NCBI GenBank assembly: GCA_016197205.1
Contig: JACPWG010000091.1
Coordinates: 1-64,000 of the forward strand
Source of the DNA: Planctomycetota bacterium
GTDB taxonomy: Bacteria; Planctomycetota; MHYJ01; WSZJ01; JACPWG01
DNA: 64,000 nt
Direction of reading: 5' to 3'
A program made the position numbers and the translations under genes. The first letter of the stretch is position 1; every line of letters begins with the position of its first letter. The notes beneath the pieces are model-generated. The model did not search any database and had not been told where the DNA came from. It saw only the letters and a program-made list of their open reading frames with translations. Positions 35,743-43,005 of this stretch are shown in pieces.

Positions 35743-35876
35743 ACTGGACCGTTGACGAAGTCCAGTCACGATGCCTGGGGGCGCGGGCCTCCGGCCCGCG
35801 CGAACGTCCGCACGGCGTACGACCCGCCGTGACAGAGTTGACGACTGTGTCCGAAGTTCGTCAACGGGCCACCAGC
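35743..35876. repeat. MITE-like element, family B (copy 2 of 4, inverted)
   Basis: Inverted copy: starts with ACTGGACCGTTGACGAAGTC and ends with GAAGTTCGTCAACGGGCC. The inside carries TGGGGGCGCGGGCC and TACGACCCGCCGTGACAGAG. Confidence 0.7.
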
Positions 35877-35915
35877 GCAACCGGAACTGCAAATTTGCGA
35901 TTTGAATTTTGCAAT

Positions 35916-38900
35916 TTGAATTTTGAAATCGCCGCCCGGCGGTCCCCCACTTCGGCGCGGCAGGACCCGGGGTCGCAACCTCGTCACCTCGGATCACGTC
36001 GCCCCGCGCCCCCGGCCTCCACCCACCACGCGACCACGCCTCGGACCGCCTCGCCCATCAGCTTCCCACCCGCCGGCCTGCTTCTGGCAGTATTCCTGGG
36101 CACCTTTCTAGCCATTCTCCTGGGCTTCCCGTGCGTCTTTGCCCCCGTCCGCTCCGCCTCCTCGCAAGACTCTCCTCCCGACCCCGGTGCCGCCGCCCCT
36201 GCGGCCCCCGCGGCCCCCGCCGTGACGCTCCCCCGCTTCGTCGGCGCCAACGGCTGCCGTGACTGCCACTCGACCCGCGGGCTCGGCGACCAGTACGGAC
36301 GTTGGCGCGAAAGCGCCCACGCCCGCGCCTATGCCACGCTCGCCACGCCGCCCGCCCTCGAGGTCGGCGCGCGCCTCGGCGTGCGCGACCCGCAGGGGGA
36401 CGAGCGCTGCCTGCGCTGCCATGTCACCGGCCGCGACGCCCCGCTCGACCGGTTCTTCCGCACCTTCCGCATCGAAGACGGCGTGCAGTGCGAGGCGTGC
36501 CATGGCCCCGGGAGCGAATACCGGAACCGCGACGCCATGCTCGACCGGCGACGCGCCGAGTCCCTCGGCCTGCGACCCGTGAGCGAAGACACCTGCAAGC
36601 GCTGCCACAACGCCGAGAGTCCGACGTTCAAACCGTTCGACTTCGAGGAGGGGAAGCGCCGCATTGCCCACCCGCTCGCCCCCCGTGGGGCCTTCGTGCC
36701 CGACCACGAAGTCCCCTGGGACGACTCGCTCCCGCAGGGCGTGCGGCTCGCCGAAGAGCGACGCTTGCCGCTCTTCATCGACTTCCATCCCGGCCGAGGC
36801 TGTCCGCGCTGCGAGGAGATGGCCGCGGTCCTCGCGAATCCGCGCGTGGTCCAGGCGGCTCGCAGGATGATTCCCGTGCGCGTCGAGGGGCCTTCGCAGG
36901 AGTTTTTGCAAGCGCAAGGCCTGCCCGATTGCGCCGAACGCATCCAGCTCCCGGACGGACGCATCGTGAAGGACCTGCTCGGCTTCATCCCCGCCCAGCT
37001 TCTCGCACACGTCCTTGCGCGCGGCCTCGACGCCGCGGAGCGCGAGCTGGGCGGAGCGCCTGGGCCCGAGGCCGCGGGTGCGGCCGGCGCGGCATCCACG
37101 GGCGACACGACGAAGGCGGCCGCCGTCACCGGTCAAGAGGGGGCCGCGGCCGTCGAGCACGTCTTCGAGCTGCTCGCGAGCTTCGGCGACAACTACCGGC
37201 CCACCGCGGAACGGAAACTCCTCGCCGTCGGCACCCCGGCCCTCCTCGCACTCGGACGCGAGGCCTGGTCCCTGGACGCCGGCCGCCGGCAGTCCGCGCT
37301 GGCCCTCCTCACGAGCACGCTCCGACGTCGCTGGGAAGAATGGCACGCGCGCCGGCTCGCGTGGGAAATCGTACCGGCTCTCGCTACGGCGGCGGCGCAG
37401 GGGGCGGACGGGGGGGCGGCGGGGACCGCGGCGCCTTCACCGGCGCTCGAACCCCTTCCCGACGAAATCGTCCTCGACCTGCTCGCCTTCGCACAGGATC
37501 CTGACAACGCCCTGCGCCTGCCCGCGGTCGAGGGGCTCGGCTACCTCCTGGACCCGCGCCCGACCGCGCCGCTCACCCGGTACCTCGTTCGCGATCCGGA
37601 TGCCCGGATCTCCCACGCCGCCTACCAGTCCCTGTGGCGGCTGCGCGACGCAGCCTCCGTACGGCCGCTGCTCGAGCTCGCGGCGGACCCGCCGTGCGCG
37701 AACCGCACCTGCGCCTGCCGCGTCGACTCGCTCACCGTCGTGGCCTCGCTCGCAAAGCCGGAGCACGTCCCCGCGCTGCTCGCCCTGCTGAAGGACGATT
37801 TCCTGCGCGCCCCGGCGCTGGTCGCGCTTGCGGAGGCCGGCGATCCGGCCGCGATCGAGCCCGCGGCCCGTCTCCTCGCCGATCCGAAGCAGCCCTTCGC
37901 CGTGCGCAACGAAGCCCTCTTCACGCTCGCGAAGCTCCTGCGCGCCGCGCGCGCCGCGGCGGCCTTGCCCGAAGCGGGCGCTCGCGCCGCGGCCCAGGCG
38001 TTCGCCGCGCTCGGGGCGGATCCCAACGAAGAGCTGCGCGCGGGCGTGTTCGAGACGCTGGGCGTGCTCGGCGAGGGCGACGTGGCGACCATCTGCGAGG
38101 CCGCACGCTCGGACGCGAGCCCGATCCCGCGCGCGTACGCCGGGTTCGCCCTCGGCTGCCTCCTGGAGCGAGACGCCGGGACCCACCCACCGGCGTCGAG
38201 CAAGCTGACCCCGGAGCTGCGCGCCCTCGCCCTCGAAACGCTTGATCGACTGGCCAACGAGGCCTCGCCGCTTCCGCGCGTGCTGGCCCTGGACGCCTTG
38301 CTCCGCGCGGGTTACGACACGCGGTCGCTGCTGCGCGAGGCGCTTCACGAAAAGCAGGGGAAGCGCGTGGAAGACCGGAAGGCCCTCGCGGAGGCGGCGC
38401 GCGCACTCGAGCGCACGGCGGATCCCGAGGCGGTTTCCAGGCTCCGAGGGCTGCTCGACGACTCGGACCTGGACACGAGCCGCGTTGCGGGCGCGTGGCT
38501 GGACGCGGTGGAGGTCCGTCGAGGCGCCGCCCCCCGCACGGGCCCGGGCGTTCCCGTCGAGCTGCCGCGCATTCTCTTCGCCGGCGTGGGCGGCACCCTG
38601 GTCGACGAGGAGCGTGCTCGGATCCTCGCGGGCACGAGGGCCATCGTGGCCGGGTACCAGGAAGCGCCCGCCTCAGTTGCCGCGCCTGGCGGGTCATCGG
38701 GCGACCGTGAGTCCGCCTCTCCCGCCGCCACGCCGGGCGCCGACGCTCTTCGCGCCGAACTTCTGGAGGTCCGCGCGGGTGCTGCTGCGGGCGCAGCTAC
38801 CGGTGCAGCCGGGCCCCACCGCTGGCTGCGCCTGGCCTTGCCCCGCGAGAAGGGCACAACCGCCGCCACCCCGATCGCCGCGCCCGCGGCTCTCCCCGCG

Positions 38901-39182
38901 CCCAGTGTCGTGCGCGTGCGGCTCCTCCTCGCGGGCGAGCCGGTGCGCGTACTTTATCAGACGGTACTCACGCCAGCCGCGTGGGCGCGCCGCTTCGCGG
39001 GCCTCGACAGCGGCGCCGTACCCGACCTCCCCGCCTTCGCCGTCCACACCGACGGCGAACGGTTCGCTTTCCACCTCGCCTCCGCCGCGGGTCCACTCCC
39101 ACCGCTGCCGCCCGGCGACCTCACGGTCGAGCTCCTGGGCCCCTGGGGTCGCCTCCGGGCACCGTGCGCGCGGCCGAAATGA
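35916..39182 (+). CDS. Multiheme cytochrome c / thioredoxin / HEAT-repeat protein
   Basis: Exported protein of about 1070-1090 residues; the start is not certain. After a hydrophobic signal or anchor (LLLAVFLGTFLAILLGF) there are four CXXCH heme sites: CRDCH, CLRCH, CEACH and CKRCH (nucleotides about 36255-36615), the cytochrome c554-like pattern. Next is a thioredoxin-like segment with PLFIDFHPGRGCPRCEEM (CPRC at the expected site). The rest is HEAT-type repeats and a C-terminal beta region. This suggests a periplasmic redox sensor or electron carrier. No ATG or GTG with a ribosome site is found in frame near the signal; TTG 35916 is a placeholder, and upstream sequence is repeats. Comparable fusions occur in planctomycetes. 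Confidence 0.72.
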   Translation: MNFEIAARRSPTSARQDPGSQPRHLGSRRPAPPASTHHATTPRTASPISFPPAGLLLAVFLGTFLAILLGFPCVFAPVRSASSQDSPPDPGAAAPAAPAAPAVTLPRFVGANGCRDCHSTRGLGDQYGRWRESAHARAYATLATPPALEVGARLGVRDPQGDERCLRCHVTGRDAPLDRFFRTFRIEDGVQCEACHGPGSEYRNRDAMLDRRRAESLGLRPVSEDTCKRCHNAESPTFKPFDFEEGKRRIAHPLAPRGAFVPDHEVPWDDSLPQGVRLAEERRLPLFIDFHPGRGCPRCEEMAAVLANPRVVQAARRMIPVRVEGPSQEFLQAQGLPDCAERIQLPDGRIVKDLLGFIPAQLLAHVLARGLDAAERELGGAPGPEAAGAAGAASTGDTTKAAAVTGQEGAAAVEHVFELLASFGDNYRPTAERKLLAVGTPALLALGREAWSLDAGRRQSALALLTSTLRRRWEEWHARRLAWEIVPALATAAAQGADGGAAGTAAPSPALEPLPDEIVLDLLAFAQDPDNALRLPAVEGLGYLLDPRPTAPLTRYLVRDPDARISHAAYQSLWRLRDAASVRPLLELAADPPCANRTCACRVDSLTVVASLAKPEHVPALLALLKDDFLRAPALVALAEAGDPAAIEPAARLLADPKQPFAVRNEALFTLAKLLRAARAAAALPEAGARAAAQAFAALGADPNEELRAGVFETLGVLGEGDVATICEAARSDASPIPRAYAGFALGCLLERDAGTHPPASSKLTPELRALALETLDRLANEASPLPRVLALDALLRAGYDTRSLLREALHEKQGKRVEDRKALAEAARALERTADPEAVSRLRGLLDDSDLDTSRVAGAWLDAVEVRRGAAPRTGPGVPVELPRILFAGVGGTLVDEERARILAGTRAIVAGYQEAPASVAAPGGSSGDRESASPAATPGADALRAELLEVRAGAAAGAATGAAGPHRWLRLALPREKGTTAATPIAAPAALPAPSVVRVRLLLAGEPVRVLYQTVLTPAAWARRFAGLDSGAVPDLPAFAVHTDGERFAFHLASAAGPLPPLPPGDLTVELLGPWGRLRAPCARPK

Positions 39183-39216
39183 AGCAACACCCCCTGCACC
39201 CGATCCTCCCCGCTCG

Positions 39217-39276
39217 CTCGAGCAGCGAGGGGCCGGCGCCGCTTCTGACACCGGCCCCTCGTCAAGGTTGCTCGAG
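39217..39276. terminator. Bidirectional hairpin between convergent genes
   Basis: An outer stem CTCGAGCA/TGCTCGAG surrounds an inner stem CGAGGGGCCGG/CCGGCCCCTCG. It lies in the 123 bases separating the two stops, where transcription from both sides must end. No T run, so termination would rely on structure or Rho. Confidence 0.5.
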
Positions 39277-39305
39277 GTTCCTTTCGCGAGCGCCGTCGGG
39301 CACGC

Positions 39306-41000
39306 TCAGGCCCCCACCGCACCCGGGCCCGGCCGCGCCGACGGAGCGGCTTCCACGCCGCCGACCTCAAGCGCAGTGCGGCCGGACTTCGCCCGGCTGA
39401 GCTGCACGCCCTTGGCCAGCGCCAGGAAGCTCAGCCCGACCAGGAACCAGCCGCGAGGTTCGCTCGACGAGCGGCCGACCGCCACGGCGAGCGGCGCCGC
39501 CCCCGGCACGAGGCCGGGCCAGAACCGGGTCCGCGACGCGACGGCGAGCTGGAACGCGAGCGCCGCCGCGCCGGCCGCAAACGGATGAGCGAGGGGCGCG
39601 CCGTTTCTCTCGAAGAGCACGATCACACCCCACGCAAACGCCACGGGCCCGGCGAACGCAGCCCCGGCCGGCATGCGCCGCAAGAAGAGGCAATGCACGA
39701 GCTGGAAGCCCGCCCCTGCCAGCAGGGCGAACGGCGCAAGCACCCCAAGGTCCTGCGCGACCACGAATTCGCGGAAATGGTCGAGGGAAAGGATGCCCGC
39801 CGCGCCGGAAGCGGCGGACGCAAGGGCGGGCCAGGCGCGTCCGAGCCGCGCCGAGAGGACGCCGAGGCCGACGGCGAGCGCAAGCAAGGCGACGGACCCA
39901 TTGAGGCGGAACGGCTCTGCGCCCGGCACGCTGACCGGCGCGCTGCCGAAAAGCAGAAAGCCGAACGCGGCGTAGGCGAGCGCGATCCCGCCCATGCCGC
40001 GGGCGTAGAGGAGTCCCCGGTCCGGCCGCGCGGCCAGATAGAGAACGGCCGCCGCCATGCCCAGGGCGAAGCCCGGCGGATAGCAGGGGAGGCCCAGCCC
40101 CGCCTCCGGACCTTGGGTGTACGCCTGACCGCCGACCGCGGCCACGGCGGCCGCGAGCGGAGCCAGGAGAAGGCCCGAGTCCCCGTACAGACCCGGCGCG
40201 CGAAACGCCCGGCGCAGCTCCACCGCGAGCAGCGCCGCGACGCCGGCCGCGGGCAGGAAGTCGCCGGCCGCCAGCTCCAGGTTGAACGCCCAGTTCGCGG
40301 CCACCGCGTGCTGGAACGTGCCCGCGAGCAAAAGGCAAGCGACGAGCCAGCGCATCGCCGACGAGCGCAGGAAGTCCGGGCCTACGTCCGCCCGCCGGGC
40401 CTGGCCGGTCGGAATGCGGCTCGCGGCCGCGAGGAGCAGACCCGCCCCACCGAACAGGGCCCACCAGCCCACGAGCCAGAGCTGCACGCGCTCCGTCTGG
40501 AAGGCGTCGCGTACGACCGCTCGCCCGAGGACATTGGGCAGGACGAAATTCCACACGAGGAGCGCCGCCAGACCGGCCAGGACCCGCCGATCGAATCGGC
40601 CCACCAGGGCGCGTTCGAGGGCGAGGAGCTTCGCCCCGGCGAGGAGGAAACCAGCGGCGCCGAAGAGGAGGGTCGGACGGGAGGCGTGGGGCGCGACCGT
40701 GTCGAGCGAGGTCGCGGTCGCGACGACGAAGAGACAGATGAGGACGGTCAGGGCGATCGCGTCGTCGAGCACGCGCCACCGGACGACGAGGAGGAGCGAC
40801 GTCCCCAGGAGCACAAGCTCATACAGGTTCAGGGCGCCGACGCAGAGACACTTCCCGGCCACGATCTCCGGCCCCGCGTAGCTCTGCAAGAGAAGCTGCG
40901 CGACGCCGGCGAGGATCAGCCCGGCGCTCACCGCGTACAGCGCGGACGGCGCCCAGAGCCAGGGGGGGAACCGGCGGTCCCTCGAAGCGGATGCCACCAT
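39306..41000 (-). CDS. Hypothetical polytopic membrane protein
   Basis: A 564-residue protein with about 14-16 hydrophobic segments spread over its whole length (APSALYAVSAGLILAGVAQL, LNLYELVLLGTSLLLVV, AIALTVLICLFVVATATS, AALLVWNFVLPNVL, WLVGWWALFGGAGLLLAAAS). There is a short hydrophilic C terminus. No family motif is recognised; the pattern resembles unknown planctomycete membrane proteins or glycosyltransferase-like scaffolds. ATG 41000 follows AGGAGAAGG. The frame is open further upstream but lacks hydrophobic character. Function unknown. Confidence 0.7.
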   Translation of the reverse strand: MVASASRDRRFPPWLWAPSALYAVSAGLILAGVAQLLLQSYAGPEIVAGKCLCVGALNLYELVLLGTSLLLVVRWRVLDDAIALTVLICLFVVATATSLDTVAPHASRPTLLFGAAGFLLAGAKLLALERALVGRFDRRVLAGLAALLVWNFVLPNVLGRAVVRDAFQTERVQLWLVGWWALFGGAGLLLAAASRIPTGQARRADVGPDFLRSSAMRWLVACLLLAGTFQHAVAANWAFNLELAAGDFLPAAGVAALLAVELRRAFRAPGLYGDSGLLLAPLAAAVAAVGGQAYTQGPEAGLGLPCYPPGFALGMAAAVLYLAARPDRGLLYARGMGGIALAYAAFGFLLFGSAPVSVPGAEPFRLNGSVALLALAVGLGVLSARLGRAWPALASAASGAAGILSLDHFREFVVAQDLGVLAPFALLAGAGFQLVHCLFLRRMPAGAAFAGPVAFAWGVIVLFERNGAPLAHPFAAGAAALAFQLAVASRTRFWPGLVPGAAPLAVAVGRSSSEPRGWFLVGLSFLALAKGVQLSRAKSGRTALEVGGVEAAPSARPGPGAVGA

Positions 41001-41736
41001 GGATCCTTCTCCTGAATGGAGACCTCGGATCACGCCGGGCGAAGGACAATCGAAAAGATTGAAAATAAAACATCGCCCGACGGTGATGCGCATGGCGTCG
41101 TGGGCGAGAGGCCGGGCGCGGGGGCGCTCGGCCGAGCCCAAATGGTTCACTTTAACAATAAGCCGAAGTGAAGCTAAAATCAATCTCTCCGTGCCTTGCC
41201 AGAGATCGTCGCCGGTTGAGGACGGTGGACTCAGCGTCCGGCCTCTGCGTCTCCGCGTCTCTGTGTAAAAATCCCGCATTCGACCCACACGGCCTGTCCG
41301 CATTTCAAATTGCAAAAAGTCAAATTTCAAATTTCAAATTCCGCCCGCCTCTAGCGGGACGCGGAGCCATGATCCAGCCATTTGCCGCCTTCGGTCGAGT
41401 TTAGCCTCAGTTCGGGTCATTGCATTTTAATGCGCGCTCGCCCTAGAACCAAATTGAATCGTCATGCGCGGGACGCGACGGGGAAGGGACCGGCAAGACC
41501 GCGGAGTCGTGCGGGGCCGCGTGGAGACCTCGTGGGGTGCCGGGGATGATTCGGGCGCTGCGAACAGTCGTCGGAACGCACGCTCGTCGTCGTTTGGAAA
41601 ACCGCGTCCTCCGCGACCGCACGCGAGCCAAATCGGAACCGCGACCGTGAGGGAGCGGCCTGGGGTTGTCCTTCGTTCCCCCGGGGTTCGCGTTCGCGCC
41701 CCCACGCACGACCGCTCGGCTGACGCTTCGCGGGAG
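41001..41736. other. Intergenic region with small repeats
   Basis: Contains a CTCTGCGTCTCCGCGTCTCT-type repeat (about 41243-41266), an AT-rich TCAAATTTCAAATTTCAAAT stretch (about 41318-41340) and the ACCGCGACCGTGAGGGAGCG motif (41638-41658). No convincing gene; ORFs in the region are Arg/Ser rich and lack family features. Confidence 0.5.
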
Positions 41737-41908
41737 CTCAGTACCGCTTCACGGAAGTCGGTGACCAATAGGCGAAGGCAAGTTTGGCCGCCCGCGAGGC
41801 GCGCGAGCGAGGCGTAGTAACGGAGCACTACGGCGAGCGAGCGCAACAAAGCGGGCGGCCAACATCGCCGAGCAAAGGGTCACCCAATTCCGTGGGGCGG
41901 TACTCAGG
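41737..41908. repeat. Fold-back MITE-like element, family A (copy 6 of 7)
   Basis: Ends CTCAGTACCGCTTCACGGAA and TTCCGTGGGGCGGTACTCAG. The terminal sequence provides the TGA stop (41904-41906) of the saccharopine-dehydrogenase-like gene. Orientation as in copy 5. Confidence 0.88.
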
Positions 41909-42938
41909 GAGGAGACCCGTCGAGCCGCCGAAACTCCACGCCGAGCGTCGCAAGAAAGGCCACGAGAGCCTGCGGGTCCACCTGGCGATCCGCGGGCACG
42001 AGCCCGACCTCGGAAACGGGCCCTTCCGCGAGCGCGCGCGCCGCGAGCACGGCCGGGGCGACGGCGGTCAGGTGCGCGCGGTCGCTGCCGACGAAGGCCA
42101 AGCGCCGGATCCGCCCCCCGACGGCTTCGACCTCGAAGCCCAGACCTCCGTCCCCCCGTCCGAGGAGTCGCGCCGCGGGCAGACCGAGCCGCCAGGTCGC
42201 CAGCGCGGCCCAGCGCGCGGGCGGGAAGCGGGCCGCGACCGCCAGCGCCGCGTTGAGCCCCGGGATCCGCGTGTCGATGAAGCAGCGCACGTCGGCGAGC
42301 GTGGGCCACGCTTCCGGAAGCGTGACGGCGTCGGCGCTTTCGAAAAGGCGTCCGCGCACGGCTCCGATCGGTTCGGGCAGGAGGAAGTCGCGGGCCTCGA
42401 GCCAGCCGGGCCGCCGCTCGAGCCGCCCGCCGGCGCGGATGCGGACAGGGCGGCCGATGGAGGCGAGGAGGGACGCGGCGACGCCGGCACGCGCGGCGTG
42501 ACGCGCGGCCGGGGCGAGGAAGGCCGTGAGCCGGACCGGTTCGGCGAGCCCCGACAGGCGGGTCGCCGCCGCGCTGATCGCCGAGAAAGAGCTGCACCCA
42601 TTCAGCACGCGGATCCCCGCTGCGGCGATGCGCGGGGCGAGCGGCCTCAGGGCTTCGGCGTAGTCCAGGCTGTCAGAGATATCGAGCACGTCGAAGCCAC
42701 GTTCGAGAGCGGCCTCGACGAGGGCCGTCGACCTCGACTGGAACGGCCCGGCGGCGTCGAGGACCACGTCACCCGCGTGGAGCGCCGAGCGCAGCGAAGC
42801 CGGGGCCTCCGCGTCCACGCGCAGCCCGGCCCCGCTCCCGCGCGCGGCAACGGTAACGGCGGCGCCGGCCGCGCGCAAGAGCGCCGCCGCCGCCGCGCCG
42901 AAGAAGCCCGAGCCGCCAAGGACCACGATCCGCCGCAT
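41904..42938 (-). CDS. Saccharopine dehydrogenase-like NAD(P)-binding protein
   Basis: A 344-residue oxidoreductase-like protein with a Rossmann fold: RRIVVLGGSGFFGAAAAALL at the N terminus (GxGxxG as GGSGFFG), then GDVVLDAAGPFQSRSTALVE and DVLDISDSLDYAEALRP, both typical of the saccharopine dehydrogenase N-terminal family (PF03435). The C-terminal region is less conserved. No partner lysine-pathway genes are adjacent, so the true substrate is unknown. The start ATG at 42938 begins right at the Rossmann strand. The stop codon is contributed by the family A element. It follows the adenylate cyclase gene by about 70 bases in the same direction and may share its transcript. Confidence 0.82.
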   Translation of the reverse strand: MRRIVVLGGSGFFGAAAAALLRAAGAAVTVAARGSGAGLRVDAEAPASLRSALHAGDVVLDAAGPFQSRSTALVEAALERGFDVLDISDSLDYAEALRPLAPRIAAAGIRVLNGCSSFSAISAAATRLSGLAEPVRLTAFLAPAARHAARAGVAASLLASIGRPVRIRAGGRLERRPGWLEARDFLLPEPIGAVRGRLFESADAVTLPEAWPTLADVRCFIDTRIPGLNAALAVAARFPPARWAALATWRLGLPAARLLGRGDGGLGFEVEAVGGRIRRLAFVGSDRAHLTAVAPAVLAARALAEGPVSEVGLVPADRQVDPQALVAFLATLGVEFRRLDGSPP

Positions 42939-43005
42939 GCGCTCCTCCGCCGGGCCCGCGTCATGCTCGAGAGGCCCTGCGCCGCTCGAGGCCGGCCGGT
43001 CGCCT

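Larger units (their letters stand above)
35397..35915. other. Repeat-filled region upstream of the cytochrome-HEAT gene
   Basis: The segment holds a CCGCCTGAAGGCGG palindrome (35586-35611), an 82-bp tandem duplication (units starting with TTCCAGAGAT at 35623 and 35705) and a family B element (35743-35876). An AT-rich run of TTTGAATTTTGCAATTTGAA follows. It blurs the start of the next gene. Confidence 0.55.
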
